64,000 nucleotides of DNA from Bacteroidota bacterium (GTDB lineage Bacteria > Bacteroidota > Bacteroidia > Flavobacteriales > Weeksellaceae), in contig JAHIQD010000019.1 in assembly GCA_018902795.1 (NCBI GenBank), positions 1 to 64,000 of the forward strand, given 5' to 3'. The translations under genes and the position numbers were made by a program. Of this stretch, positions 6,775 to 16,031 are shown piece by piece (the stretch's first letter is position 1; each line of letters starts with the position of its first letter). Under the pieces are notes generated by a model. It did not search any database. It saw nothing but the letters and a program-made list of their open reading frames with translations, and was not told where the DNA came from.

Positions 6775-8853
6775 TTACCGATTCAGTTTATTTTTTTCCA
6801 GCCAATAACTGGTTGACTGAAATATAGAAACGCAGTCATCAACCAAATTCTGTACCGTGTTTTTTACCGGCGTTTCATCATAATACAGTTTAAAGTTTTC
6901 AGGAAGATCAGATTTCTGCAAAACCAGTGAATATTGTCTTACCTTCTTGGTTGGAGAAATCACCGTTAAATAATTATCTTTAATAAGACCTAAATCCTGA
7001 TAAGTCGCAACATAAGCTTTCGGTTGGAACGTATCTTTAAAAACATCCTGCCCCAAAAATTTCGACTGGTAATTAAAATTCAGAAGTCCGAATAAAGTGG
7101 GCATCACATCAATTTGCGACATTAACTGATTAAATTGCTGCGGGGCAATAAAACCTTCGGAAAAAATCATTCCGGGGATTCTGTATTTATCCATTGGAAG
7201 TTCCGTTTTTCCGGCACTTGAGGCACAATGATCAGCAACAATGACGAAGACAGTATTTTTATACCAATCCTGTTTTTTTGCCATTTCAAAAAACTTACGA
7301 AGAGAATAATCCGTGTATTTCACTCCTCCGTCACGCGATTTTGCATTCCCGGGAATATCAATTCTACCTTCAGGATAGGTAAATGGCCGGTGATTAGAAA
7401 CCGTCATCCAGTGGTTAAAAAACGGTTTTCCCGACTTTGCTTCCTGATTCATTACCTCGATCGCCTTTCTCGCCATATCTTCATCAGAAACGCCCCAAAC
7501 ATTACCAAAAGTAATTTCCTCGGGTTTAAAGTTATTTCTGTCCACGATATCATAACCATTTCCTTTATAGAAATCTTCCATATTGTCGAAATAGCTGTAA
7601 CCGCCATATAAGAATTTCACGTCATAACCTTTGGATTTGAAGACACTTCCTGTGGTAAATTTATTCTTGTTATTTTCCCTTTTGATGATACTTTCACCGG
7701 CTGTCGGAGGAATACACAATGTCAATGCTTCCAGGCCGCGAACGGTTCGGTTTCCAGTTGCATAAAGATTGGTAAACATCAGAGATTTACCGGCCAAACT
7801 GTCTAGAAAAGGAGTGATTTTTTGGGTATTTCCGTAATACGCAAGAAAATCAGCGGAAAGACTTTCAATGGAAATTAAAACGACGTTTTTCTTTAATTCA
7901 GGGCTTTCGGAAGTGATGGTTCTGGATAAAGCGGACGGCTGAAACTGCTTCAGAAAATTCTGTTCAGCAACAGCTTCATTCAATGTTGGATAAAACTGGA
8001 AATAATCGAGTTCTTTCTGGGTAAAAGCTTTGAAAAATTTAGGAAAACCATTCGCCTGAATTTCCTGAGCAAAGGTATTTTCAGTTTTAACGGAATCCAG
8101 TTTTGGAATAATAATCAGACTTAATCCGCACAACACAAGGAATGATCCCAGCAAAATAAGTTTCTGTTTGAAATTCGGAAGGTCTAAAAGTTCATTTTTA
8201 GTTTTTTTGAAGATCAACCATGTGACTGCTACCGTAAAAATCAAAATCACCGAAAACAAAGGGACTACAGGATAACTTTCCATGATATTCCCAATGACTT
8301 CATTGGTGTAAATCAAATAATCTACCGCTATGAAATTGTAACGTACCCCGAATTCATTCCAGAAAAAATATTCGCTTACCGCATTGAAAATAATCAATAA
8401 AACATACAGAAATAAGGTAATGAAATAGAGAATATTTCTGATTTTAATTCTCTGAGACGGCAGAAAAAGTAACAAACCGAAGAACAAAGTTTTCATGCCT
8501 ACAAAAGCGATGGCAACTTCCGGGAAAGAACCGCCGTACTGTTTGAAAATATTTCCGGGCACGAAAGCTGTGTAAATGAGTGCCAACATTAAAATTCCAA
8601 AAATGATGTAACCGTAAGGTTTTCTGTATTTTGAATTGGACAAAAACAGGAAATACAAAGCCAATAAACTGCTCGACAGTAAGAACACAAAAATGTCGCT
8701 GAGTAAACCGACAAAAAGAATCTTCAAACTTTCGAATACCCCGAAACTCGCATTGGTAATGGGATGAAAGATGAAAACGATTCTTAATATAAATGAAACA
8801 AGGAGATAAAAACTCCCGAGCCAGAGAAACGGCTTTATTTTTTTGAGATCCAT
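6775..8853 (-). CDS. LTA synthase-type membrane sulfatase/phosphotransferase
   Basis: A 692-aa member of the LtaS/alkaline-phosphatase superfamily with about five to six N-terminal membrane helices (roughly 8-250) and a periplasmic sulfatase domain (about 320-640). The catalytic threonine is T370 in ATGNRTVRG. E330 in ISIESLS and Asp/His of VADHCAS are expected metal ligands. In Gram-positives LtaS polymerises glycerol phosphate; Gram-negative relatives transfer phosphoglycerol or phosphoethanolamine to envelope glycans or lipid A. The acceptor here cannot be read from sequence. It lies between ribH and the YpfJ-type gene in one minus-strand run. Confidence 0.85.
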   Translation of the reverse strand: MDLKKIKPFLWLGSFYLLVSFILRIVFIFHPITNASFGVFESLKILFVGLLSDIFVFLLSSSLLALYFLFLSNSKYRKPYGYIIFGILMLALIYTAFVPGNIFKQYGGSFPEVAIAFVGMKTLFFGLLLFLPSQRIKIRNILYFITLFLYVLLIIFNAVSEYFFWNEFGVRYNFIAVDYLIYTNEVIGNIMESYPVVPLFSVILIFTVAVTWLIFKKTKNELLDLPNFKQKLILLGSFLVLCGLSLIIIPKLDSVKTENTFAQEIQANGFPKFFKAFTQKELDYFQFYPTLNEAVAEQNFLKQFQPSALSRTITSESPELKKNVVLISIESLSADFLAYYGNTQKITPFLDSLAGKSLMFTNLYATGNRTVRGLEALTLCIPPTAGESIIKRENNKNKFTTGSVFKSKGYDVKFLYGGYSYFDNMEDFYKGNGYDIVDRNNFKPEEITFGNVWGVSDEDMARKAIEVMNQEAKSGKPFFNHWMTVSNHRPFTYPEGRIDIPGNAKSRDGGVKYTDYSLRKFFEMAKKQDWYKNTVFVIVADHCASSAGKTELPMDKYRIPGMIFSEGFIAPQQFNQLMSQIDVMPTLFGLLNFNYQSKFLGQDVFKDTFQPKAYVATYQDLGLIKDNYLTVISPTKKVRQYSLVLQKSDLPENFKLYYDETPVKNTVQNLVDDCVSIFQSTSYWLEKNKLNR

Positions 8854-8917
8854 TTTAAAAATATTTATGTAATCTCACCGTATTTAAAAACGCATGAGAT
8901 TTCAGTTTGTTGTAAAA

Positions 8918-9436
8918 CTACAAATTTCCGAAACCAATATTTCCTTTTTCCTCAGAAAGGTTTCTCTTGAAATCGATCATCTGTAAAGCGGTAACTGCCG
9001 CTTCGATTCCTTTGTTACCAAGACTTCCGCCGCTTCTCGCGATGGACTGTTCTTTGGTATCGTCAGTTAACAGACAGAAAATAGTGGGAACATCGGTTAA
9101 AATATTGCAGTCTTTAATTCCCTGCGCTACTGCAGAACAAACGTAATCGAAATGCGGAGTTTCTCCCCGAATCACACAGCCAATCGCTATTACTGCATCG
9201 AATTTTCTTTCTTTACAAAGCTGCATCGAAGCATAATTGAGTTCAAAAGCTCCGGGAACTTTAAAGATATTGATGTTTTCTTCTTTTACGCCCTCTTTTT
9301 TCAGCACTTCTACCGCACCGTCACGAAGGTTAGCGGTTACAAAATCATTCCATTCAGAAACAACAATGCCAATTCTAAAAGAACCGGCATCATTAATCTG
9401 TAATGGTTTGTAATCTGAAAGATTTACAGTTGCCAT
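8918..9436 (-). CDS. ribH: 6,7-dimethyl-8-ribityllumazine synthase
   Basis: A 172-aa lumazine synthase that joins 5-amino-6-ribitylaminouracil with 3,4-dihydroxy-2-butanone-4-phosphate in the penultimate step of riboflavin synthesis. The typical motifs are present: VSEWNDF for the aromatic substrate stack, VPGAFELNYA, and AIGCVIRGETPHFDYV with H95 as the catalytic histidine. The C-terminus is slightly longer than the usual 154-160 aa. It follows the TPR protein gene by 14 nt, a conserved order in Flavobacteria. No FMN riboswitch is visible upstream, so expression probably follows the shared promoter at 10184-10213. Confidence 0.95.
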   Translation of the reverse strand: MATVNLSDYKPLQINDAGSFRIGIVVSEWNDFVTANLRDGAVEVLKKEGVKEENINIFKVPGAFELNYASMQLCKERKFDAVIAIGCVIRGETPHFDYVCSAVAQGIKDCNILTDVPTIFCLLTDDTKEQSIARSGGSLGNKGIEAAVTALQMIDFKRNLSEEKGNIGFGNL

Positions 9437-9450
9437 TTTATATTTTTTAT

Positions 9451-10161
9451 TTAGTAATATTTTACCATTTCGATGTAAGAATCAGACATTCCGTTATCAT
9501 AATCCTGATATTTTTCGTCGATTGCAGAGAAATATTTTTTAGCTTCAGCATTCTTTTTCAATGCCAATGCAACCAAACCTGCTTTTCTTGTAAAATAATA
9601 AGAAGTATATGGATCGTCTGAAGCTGAAGTAGCTTTATCTAAAAGCGACAATGCATCGTCATTTTTATTAAGGTTTACCTGGCAATCAGCCATCGCGCCG
9701 TATTTCAAAGCCATCAAAATTTTATTGTCAGAAGAAAACTTATCTAATAAATCATAAGCTTCCTGATATTTACCTTCTTTGAATTTCAAAAGACCAGCGT
9801 TATAAGCAGAAAGTTTTCCTACTTTAGTTCCTGAATACTCATTGTAAGTCCCAAGATAACCAGGATTTGCAGCCGTTTTTCCTCCCAAAGCAAGCTCTTC
9901 TTTTCCGTCAGCTAAATTTTTCTGTGCAGCAAGATAACTTAAAGTGGCCTCTTCATTTCTTGGCGCTACATAAAACTGCTGGAAAGCAAAATAAGCCAAA
10001 ACTGCTAATACCAAAGCACCGAAAACAGTGATTAAAGTTTTAGAATGTTTTTCAAGAAAGCGTTCTGTATCCAGAGCACCTCTGTCTAAATCTCTGAAAA
10101 TCTCTACAGTTTCCTTACCTTCAAGTTCTTTTTTGTTGGTGTGCGGTTTATCTTTTGCCAT
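9451..10161 (-). CDS. Membrane-anchored tetratricopeptide-repeat protein (YfgM-like)
   Basis: A 236-aa protein with a charged cytoplasmic N-terminus, one membrane helix (about 43-63) and a periplasmic region carrying TPR-like helical pairs (about 110-230, for example FKEGKYQEAYDLLDKF). This layout matches YfgM-type proteins, which in E. coli associate with the Sec translocon and periplasmic chaperones. Functional equivalence is inferred from architecture only. It is the first gene of a probable four-gene operon ending at 5876 and has a well-formed promoter just upstream. Confidence 0.75.
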   Translation of the reverse strand: MAKDKPHTNKKELEGKETVEIFRDLDRGALDTERFLEKHSKTLITVFGALVLAVLAYFAFQQFYVAPRNEEATLSYLAAQKNLADGKEELALGGKTAANPGYLGTYNEYSGTKVGKLSAYNAGLLKFKEGKYQEAYDLLDKFSSDNKILMALKYGAMADCQVNLNKNDDALSLLDKATSASDDPYTSYYFTRKAGLVALALKKNAEAKKYFSAIDEKYQDYDNGMSDSYIEMVKYY

Positions 10162-10183
10162 AATAGTATTAAAAATTGAAGTG

Positions 10184-10213
10184 CAAATTTAACTGTTTTA
10201 TAACGATTTACAA
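10184..10213 (-). promoter_or_regulatory. Promoter of the TPR protein-ribH operon
   Basis: On the minus strand TTG (10213-10211), exactly 19 nt, then TAAATTTG (10191-10184) match the Bacteroidota consensus exactly. The ATG at 10161 follows 22 nt later. Confidence 0.8.
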
Positions 10214-10290
10214 AATTATGTCTGAAAAAACATTTTCTTTATCAATAACGCCGTAAACAGCAGGGTTTTTATGGTAATGTACCAACAGTA

Positions 10291-10827
10291 TTAATATTCT
10301 AAAATAGTGTGAACATCAGCATTGAACTGTTTCAGCCGTTCTTCTCCCTGAAGTTCTTTCAGTCCGATTAAAAAACTGAACTGAGCAACCTCGGCGCCTT
10401 GTTTCTCCACCAGTTTTGCAGCAGCTTCTGTAGTTCCTCCAGTTGCGAGAAGATCATCGTGAATAAGTATTCTCTGCCCGGGTTTAATCTGTCCGGTGCG
10501 CATTTCTATTTCTGCAGAACCGTATTCCAGCTCGTATTTTTCACTGATAAAAGGTGGCGGCAGTTTTCCGGCCTTTCTGATTAAAATAAACGGAACTTCC
10601 AGTGCAACAGCAACCGCGATGCCAAAGAGGTATCCGCGGCTTTCAATACCACAGACTGCATCCACTTTTCCGCGGCTGAAACTTACAAGATCAGCAATAA
10701 CGTCTTCGTAAAGTTTCGGATTGAGAAAAATAGGCGTAATATCTTTAAACTGAATGCCGGGTTTGGGAAAATCCGGGATATTTTCTATCGTATTTTCTAA
10801 TTTCTGGATCAGTTCAGGATTTTTCAT
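10291..10827 (-). CDS. apt: Adenine phosphoribosyltransferase
   Basis: A 178-aa type I phosphoribosyltransferase that salvages adenine to AMP using PRPP. The PRPP-binding motif is ILIHDDLLATGGT (D124-D125) and the family segment FPKPGIQFKDITP is near the N-terminus. The ATG at 10827 is chosen because the longer frame would run into the upstream lipoprotein gene, whose stop is at 10829-10831. That leaves a 1-nt gap, so the two genes are probably cotranscribed. Confidence 0.94.
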   Translation of the reverse strand: MKNPELIQKLENTIENIPDFPKPGIQFKDITPIFLNPKLYEDVIADLVSFSRGKVDAVCGIESRGYLFGIAVAVALEVPFILIRKAGKLPPPFISEKYELEYGSAEIEMRTGQIKPGQRILIHDDLLATGGTTEAAAKLVEKQGAEVAQFSFLIGLKELQGEERLKQFNADVHTILEY

Positions 10828-10828
10828 T

Positions 10829-11971
10829 TTAATTGATTTTATAGCTTGAAATTTTCCACTCACCGTCTACATTTTTCAAACCAAAAGTAACCAGAAGCGA
10901 AGTTGTTTTTCCGTCTTTATCGGTAACGTCGTATGTGGCATTTACGCTTGCATCATTAGCTCCGGCGTTGTTGGTTGTAATATTTTTAACATTGATGCTC
11001 TTCACCCCGCCAAACCCTGAATTAGGATTTGAAAACGTTTCATAAGAACCCCAGTTCGGATTGTCTGAGGTTTCGTAAGCTGCCTTCAGGTTTTTCGTGC
11101 TGAGACTGTTCAGAAATTTGGAAACACTGGTTTTAGGATCAGCAGTTGGTGCAGTCGTCACCGTTGGTTCGTCAGTTATCACCGAAGGAATCTCCGTTGT
11201 CGTATTCGCCGGATTAAGAGCAGGATTTCCTGCAGGCATCAATAATGCTTTTGGATTTACAGCAACTCCGATTTTCGACATTTTATAGGTCTTCTTTGTA
11301 GTTTTTACCGAAACAGTAATATCGATTTGGTTATTTGAAATTTTATCGGCCGGCAGAGAGGCAAATCTTAAATTAAAACCTTTGAAGTTATTATCCTGCA
11401 TTAAATTTTTTGAAGTCAGAATTCTGTTTCCATTGCTGAATACCTCAAGTATTGCTTCCAGACCGGCGCCGGAGAAGGCAATCGGTTTTCCGGAAGTGTC
11501 TACCAAACGCGGAACAATCTGCAGCGATTTGGGACCCAAAACACTGTCAACAGCTATTGGTTTTGTAGTAACACTTAAAGAATTTGCTGAAATATCATTC
11601 GGATCAGATTCTTTCGCCATGTCATTTCCAAAAATATTCATTTCACCTAAAGACGGCGGCCCTGTGCTTGTCCAGTCTATTCCGTTCTGTTGAGCAACTT
11701 TGTCTGCAAGGGTGAATATCTCGGGAACTTTCTTTCCGTTGATTAGCTTTCCTAAGGCATTCAGCTCGTTCACGTCTCCTTCAGCTTCCACTCCGAAAGT
11801 TTTCAGGATGTATAAAGCTTCACTGAATTTTACCTGTTGAAGGGTATTTAAACTCGATGCCATATCATTAATACTCGACTGAAATGTTTTGGTTGTAGTT
11901 GCATCTACCTTGTCTTTTTTACAGGCGATCAACAGCAAAAAGAAGAAAAATAAAAACAGAACTTTTTTCAT
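10829..11971 (-). CDS. Lipoprotein of unknown function with C-terminal NTF2-like domain
   Basis: A 380-aa lipoprotein. The signal peptide ends in the lipobox LIAC with C17 as the lipidated residue, followed by KKDK. An N-terminal helical part precedes a beta-rich middle region, a Thr/Pro-rich linker (about 245-285) and a C-terminal segment (about 290-380) with an NTF2/DUF4878-like pattern ending GEWKISSYKIN. I do not recognise the full-length family. It lies 1 nt upstream of apt, although the two products have no evident connection. Confidence 0.7.
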   Translation of the reverse strand: MKKVLFLFFFFLLLIACKKDKVDATTTKTFQSSINDMASSLNTLQQVKFSEALYILKTFGVEAEGDVNELNALGKLINGKKVPEIFTLADKVAQQNGIDWTSTGPPSLGEMNIFGNDMAKESDPNDISANSLSVTTKPIAVDSVLGPKSLQIVPRLVDTSGKPIAFSGAGLEAILEVFSNGNRILTSKNLMQDNNFKGFNLRFASLPADKISNNQIDITVSVKTTKKTYKMSKIGVAVNPKALLMPAGNPALNPANTTTEIPSVITDEPTVTTAPTADPKTSVSKFLNSLSTKNLKAAYETSDNPNWGSYETFSNPNSGFGGVKSINVKNITTNNAGANDASVNATYDVTDKDGKTTSLLVTFGLKNVDGEWKISSYKIN

Positions 11972-12000
11972 AGTGCGTGGTTTAATACAAATTTAAAGAA

Positions 12001-12023
12001 AATCCCGACATAAAGCCGGGATT
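12001..12023 (-). terminator. Terminator after actF
   Basis: AATCCCG and CGGGATT form a 7-bp stem with a 9-nt loop, 26 nt past the actF stop. The following minus-strand sequence is only moderately T-rich (TTCTTTAAATTT), so termination may be partial. Confidence 0.6.
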
Positions 12024-12048
12024 ATATTTTAAAAGATATTCAGTTCTA

Positions 12049-13380
12049 CTAGAACGGATATTCGTAAATTTTAGATTCTTTAAGGAATGGATTACCTTCA
12101 GGAATAAGTTTTAATTTAGAAAGTGCAGTCATTACTACAAAGATAAATAAACCAACTCCGAATAATACAGATCCTAAATTGAGTAATAATACCTCAGGTG
12201 TTTTCCAATAAGGTCCTACGGTTCCCGGCATTACCATATTGAAATAATCTAACCAGTGACCACACAGTACTACAACTGCCATTACCGTCACTACCATATA
12301 ATTTCGTTTGATACTTGAACTTACTAAAACCAAAAGCGGAATAAGGAAGTTAACGATCAGCATTGGTAAGAATGTCGGAGAATAGTACTTGAATCTCCCG
12401 AAGAAATAATTAACCTCTTCCGGAACGTTCGCATACCAGTACAGCATGAACTGTGCAAACCAGGTATACGTCCAAAGCATACTTGTAGCGAAAAGGAAAA
12501 CTCCTAAATCATGCAGGTGATTATCATTGAACTGCGGAAGGAATCCGTTTTTCTTAAGATAAACACTTATAAGAATGATCGCAGCAATTGCTGAAGAAAG
12601 ACAGCTAACCATTGCATACCAGATATACATTGTAGAATACCAGTGAGGGTCAATTGACATCAACCAATCCCAAGCCCAGGCTGCAGATGCAAAACCGAAG
12701 AACGCGATATATCCTACACTCCAGCTATAGTAGCTTGCATACACTTTTCTGCTTTTGGTATCGTCCACTTTTTTAGAAAGCGATTTCAGTTTCCATGCAA
12801 AGAAAGATGCCCCAATTACATAAATAAGCGTTCTAACCGCATAGAATGGAATGTTTAAGAATATTTTCTTTTCGAAAAGGATGGCGTCAAAATGAATATT
12901 TCCAGGTTCTGTTAATTCCGGATCCATCCAATGGAACAGGTGACCCTGATGAGTAATATTCAAAATCATAATGATGACAACGATCGCGCCTCCGTAAGGA
13001 ATGTAAGAAGCAATTGCTTCCATCACTCTTAAGATAATAATAGACCAACCTGCATGAGCAGCATTCTGAATACAATAGAAAAACAGTGCACAGCAGCTCA
13101 AAGCAAACAAAAATACAGCAACTGTATGAATGGCAGCTAACGGCTGATTGTGAACCTGCATTTTCGCATGCTCCAAATGCGCAGCATGATCCTGAGGCCC
13201 TACCATTTCACTTGAATTGGTTGGTGCATGATTTCCTCCGGCGTGAACAGCCTCCATCATATGTTCAATTCTTGCATCATCCATTCCGTGATTCATAAAA
13301 TAACCTGCTCCAAAAAGCACTAATCCCAGAACGATAAATATGATTGAATATAATCTTAATTTAGGTGAAAAACTATACAT
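12049..13380 (-). CDS. actF: Alternative Complex III subunit ActF (quinol:cytochrome c oxidoreductase membrane subunit)
   Basis: A 443-aa polytopic membrane protein with about ten predicted helices, paralogous in style to NrfD/ActC. It carries the ActF-type stretches SVGYIAFFGFASAAWAWDW and HWYSTMYIWYAMVS. In ACIII this subunit mirrors ActC in the membrane and stabilises the complex. The His-rich region at about 30-80 includes several AH repeats. It is the last gene of the operon, 13 nt after actE, followed by a hairpin. The assignment is strengthened by the full act gene order upstream. Confidence 0.92.
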   Translation of the reverse strand: MYSFSPKLRLYSIIFIVLGLVLFGAGYFMNHGMDDARIEHMMEAVHAGGNHAPTNSSEMVGPQDHAAHLEHAKMQVHNQPLAAIHTVAVFLFALSCCALFFYCIQNAAHAGWSIIILRVMEAIASYIPYGGAIVVIIMILNITHQGHLFHWMDPELTEPGNIHFDAILFEKKIFLNIPFYAVRTLIYVIGASFFAWKLKSLSKKVDDTKSRKVYASYYSWSVGYIAFFGFASAAWAWDWLMSIDPHWYSTMYIWYAMVSCLSSAIAAIILISVYLKKNGFLPQFNDNHLHDLGVFLFATSMLWTYTWFAQFMLYWYANVPEEVNYFFGRFKYYSPTFLPMLIVNFLIPLLVLVSSSIKRNYMVVTVMAVVVLCGHWLDYFNMVMPGTVGPYWKTPEVLLLNLGSVLFGVGLFIFVVMTALSKLKLIPEGNPFLKESKIYEYPF

Positions 13381-13393
13381 TTTTTAATACTTT

Positions 13394-14101
13394 TTATTTT
13401 TGAGGACTAGTTGTTACACTTGTTGAAGCTGCCGGTGCAGATACTGCTGCTGCAGGAGCTGCTGTAGTGGCTGCAGGTGCAATTCCGCCTTTGAAAGCGC
13501 TCATTACATACATTGCAACTCTCCATCGGTCACCCGGGGTAAGTTGTCCTGCATAAGATCCCATTGCATTTCTACCGTTGGTTAAAACATAATGAACTGA
13601 TCCTACTGTGATTTGTCTGTCAGCATATTTAGGTACTCCCGCATAAGCTCCGCTAACCACAATTGGTCCCTGTCCGTCACCTCCGGTACCGTGGCAAGCT
13701 GAACAGGTTTTATCATATAATCCTTTACCTCTTTCAATATCTTTTGCCTGGTTTGCAGGATTGAGAGGAGAAGCGTTAATTGCTTTAGATTCCTCGTATC
13801 CCGCATTATACTGATCAGGTGTCATTCTTTCATTTGCTGCTACATCAGCTACTGCATCTTTATCATGTACAACTGTTCCGTTTACCGGACCTAAACCTGT
13901 GGCACCGTTATTTTTTACAAATGCAGGAATTTCGTTTTCATGAGTAGAGTAGGCATCTTCAGCTTTCATCAAAGGATCATAAGCTACAGGATAATACATA
14001 TCAGGAAAATAGACCAAAGGTGGATTTTCCTTGCTGCAAGAACTTAATGAAATTGCTGCAAAACCTAAGATAGCTGTAATTTTAATAATATTCTTTGTCA
14101 T
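13394..14101 (-). CDS. actE: Alternative Complex III subunit ActE, lipid-anchored monoheme cytochrome c
   Basis: A 235-aa periplasmic cytochrome. The signal peptide ends in a lipobox with C22 (LSSC) as the expected lipid anchor. Heme c is attached at C133-SACH137, with M180 in GRNAMGSYAG as the likely sixth ligand. The C-terminal 30 residues are an Ala/Thr/Pro-rich low-complexity tail. ActE accepts electrons from the multiheme ActA. The gene begins 1 nt after the actD stop. Confidence 0.93.
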   Translation of the reverse strand: MTKNIIKITAILGFAAISLSSCSKENPPLVYFPDMYYPVAYDPLMKAEDAYSTHENEIPAFVKNNGATGLGPVNGTVVHDKDAVADVAANERMTPDQYNAGYEESKAINASPLNPANQAKDIERGKGLYDKTCSACHGTGGDGQGPIVVSGAYAGVPKYADRQITVGSVHYVLTNGRNAMGSYAGQLTPGDRWRVAMYVMSAFKGGIAPAATTAAPAAAVSAPAASTSVTTSPQK

Positions 14102-14102
14102 T

Positions 14103-14624
14103 TTAAGCTTCTTTTACAGTTATTTCTTCAACTCCGGTATCAATCAGGATTTGTTTTACTGCATCCACATCATCGGTTACAAATTCCATCATAAATTTAT
14201 CGTCGGTAGTTCTCGGATCAGGATTCTGTGGAGGGCAACCAGGATACATTTTATTTCTTGCCAAAAAGGTAAGAGACATCATGTGTGCTGCACAGAAAAC
14301 CATCAACTCAAACATCGGAACCACGAAAGCAGGCATGTTGTGCGCCCAGTCGAATGCCGGTTTACCACCGATATTCTGCGGCCAGTCATGATTCATAGTG
14401 TACCATGTAACCAAACTTCCTATGGTAACCCCGTATACTGCATATAAAAATGCTGCATCGGAAATTCTTGTTTTCTTTAAGCCTAAAGCTTTATCGAGCC
14501 CGTGAACCGGAAACGGAGTGTATACTTCGTCAATTTTGATTCCTTTATCATTGAATGCATGAACGCCGTTCATTAAATCGTCGTCGTCAGCATAAATACC
14601 AAATATTCTTTTAGTGGTGCTCAT
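14103..14624 (-). CDS. actD: Alternative Complex III subunit ActD (DUF3341)
   Basis: A 173-aa DUF3341 protein with two membrane helices (about residues 68-90 and 100-125), consistent with the small membrane subunit ActD. The start MSTTKRIFGIYADDDDLM at 14624 is preferred over an upstream in-frame ATG at 14654, because the longer form only adds a Lys-rich stretch read from within actC. With this start the gene overlaps actC by 14 nt. Confidence 0.9.
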   Translation of the reverse strand: MSTTKRIFGIYADDDDLMNGVHAFNDKGIKIDEVYTPFPVHGLDKALGLKKTRISDAAFLYAVYGVTIGSLVTWYTMNHDWPQNIGGKPAFDWAHNMPAFVVPMFELMVFCAAHMMSLTFLARNKMYPGCPPQNPDPRTTDDKFMMEFVTDDVDAVKQILIDTGVEEITVKEA

Positions 14625-16011
14625 CTTCTTCTTCTTTTGCTTTATAAGTTTCACCTGATATTTTCAAAATAGTCTTCAGCTCGGCCTGTGCAATAACAGG
14701 GAACGTTCTGGCGTATAATAAAAATAATACTCCGAAAAATCCTATTGTTCCAAGGAACACCCCTACGTCAATAATTGTAGGTTTAAACATCGTCCATGAA
14801 CTTGGTAAATAATCTCTTGAAATATTGATTACGATAATATCAAATCTCTCGAACCACATCCCGATATTAATGATCAGTGCAATAATAAATGTTGCGATGA
14901 TATTGGTTCTGATTCTTTTGAACCAGAATAATGCAGGGATTACAAGGTTACAGATAATCAATGCCCAGAAAGCCCACCAGTAAGGACCTGTTGCTGCTCC
15001 CGGAGAAAGATAAGTAAAGTCTTCATATCTTGATCCGGAATACCATCCGATAAAATACTCGGTTGCGTATGCTACCGTTACCATACCGCCGGTTACGATG
15101 ATTACAATGTTCATAATTTCGATATGATACATGGTAATATAATCTTCTAAGTGACAAACTTTTCTTGCAACAAGCAATAGCGTCTGTACCATGGCGAATC
15201 CGGAGAAAATCGCACCCGCAACGAAATATGGCGGATAAATGGTGGAGTGCCAACCTTTAATTACCGAAGTAGCAAAGTCAAAGGATACCGTGGTGTGTAC
15301 CGAGAATACCAGTGGAGTTGCCAAACCTGCCAATACCAAAGATAGTTCTTCGAAACGCTGCCAGTGTTTTGCTTTACCGCCCCATCCGAATGAAAGGAAG
15401 GTGTAGATTCTTTTGGTCCAAGGTGTCTTTGCACGGTCTCTGATCATCGCAAAGTCAGGGATAAGTCCCATAAACCAGAATACGGTGGATACAGAGAAGT
15501 AAGTGGAGATCGCAAATACGTCCCAAAGAAGCGGCGAGTTAAAGTTCCCCCAAAGAGAACCGAACTGGTTCGGCAAAGGGAATACCCAATAGCCTACCCA
15601 TACTCTACCCATGTGAATTACCGGGAAGATCGCTGCCTGTACAACGGCGAAAATCGTCATCGCTTCAGCAGAACGGTTTACCGACATTCTCCATCTTTGT
15701 CTAAATAATAATAGTACCGCGGAGATCAGGGTTCCGGCGTGACCGATACCTACCCACCAAACGAAGTTGGTAATATCCCATCCCCAGTTATTGGTTCTGT
15801 TAAGTCCCCATGCACCGATCCCGGTACCAATGGTGTAAGCTATACAGCCAAATCCGTAGATGAATAGTGTTAAAGCTATCCAAAATGAAATCCACCAAAG
15901 TTTTCCGGCTCTTTCTTCGATAGGTCTTGCGATATCTTCTGAAATATCGTGATAAGTTTTGTGACCAATAATTAAAGGTTCCCTTATCGGAGCTTCGTAA
16001 TGTCCTGACAT
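14611..16011 (-). CDS. actC: Alternative Complex III subunit ActC (NrfD-like quinol-binding membrane protein)
   Basis: A 466-aa NrfD-family integral membrane protein with about ten helices. It carries WWVGIGHAGTLISAVLLLFRQRWR and HMGRVWVGYWVFPLPNQFG, both characteristic of ActC. It is the main quinol-oxidising subunit, passing electrons to the iron-sulfur clusters of ActB. A short acidic and His-containing C-terminus (KEEEDEHH) ends the protein. It starts 20 nt after actB and overlaps actD. Confidence 0.94.
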   Translation of the reverse strand: MSGHYEAPIREPLIIGHKTYHDISEDIARPIEERAGKLWWISFWIALTLFIYGFGCIAYTIGTGIGAWGLNRTNNWGWDITNFVWWVGIGHAGTLISAVLLLFRQRWRMSVNRSAEAMTIFAVVQAAIFPVIHMGRVWVGYWVFPLPNQFGSLWGNFNSPLLWDVFAISTYFSVSTVFWFMGLIPDFAMIRDRAKTPWTKRIYTFLSFGWGGKAKHWQRFEELSLVLAGLATPLVFSVHTTVSFDFATSVIKGWHSTIYPPYFVAGAIFSGFAMVQTLLLVARKVCHLEDYITMYHIEIMNIVIIVTGGMVTVAYATEYFIGWYSGSRYEDFTYLSPGAATGPYWWAFWALIICNLVIPALFWFKRIRTNIIATFIIALIINIGMWFERFDIIVINISRDYLPSSWTMFKPTIIDVGVFLGTIGFFGVLFLLYARTFPVIAQAELKTILKISGETYKAKEEEDEHH

Positions 16012-16031
16012 TTTTTACCTATTTATTATTT

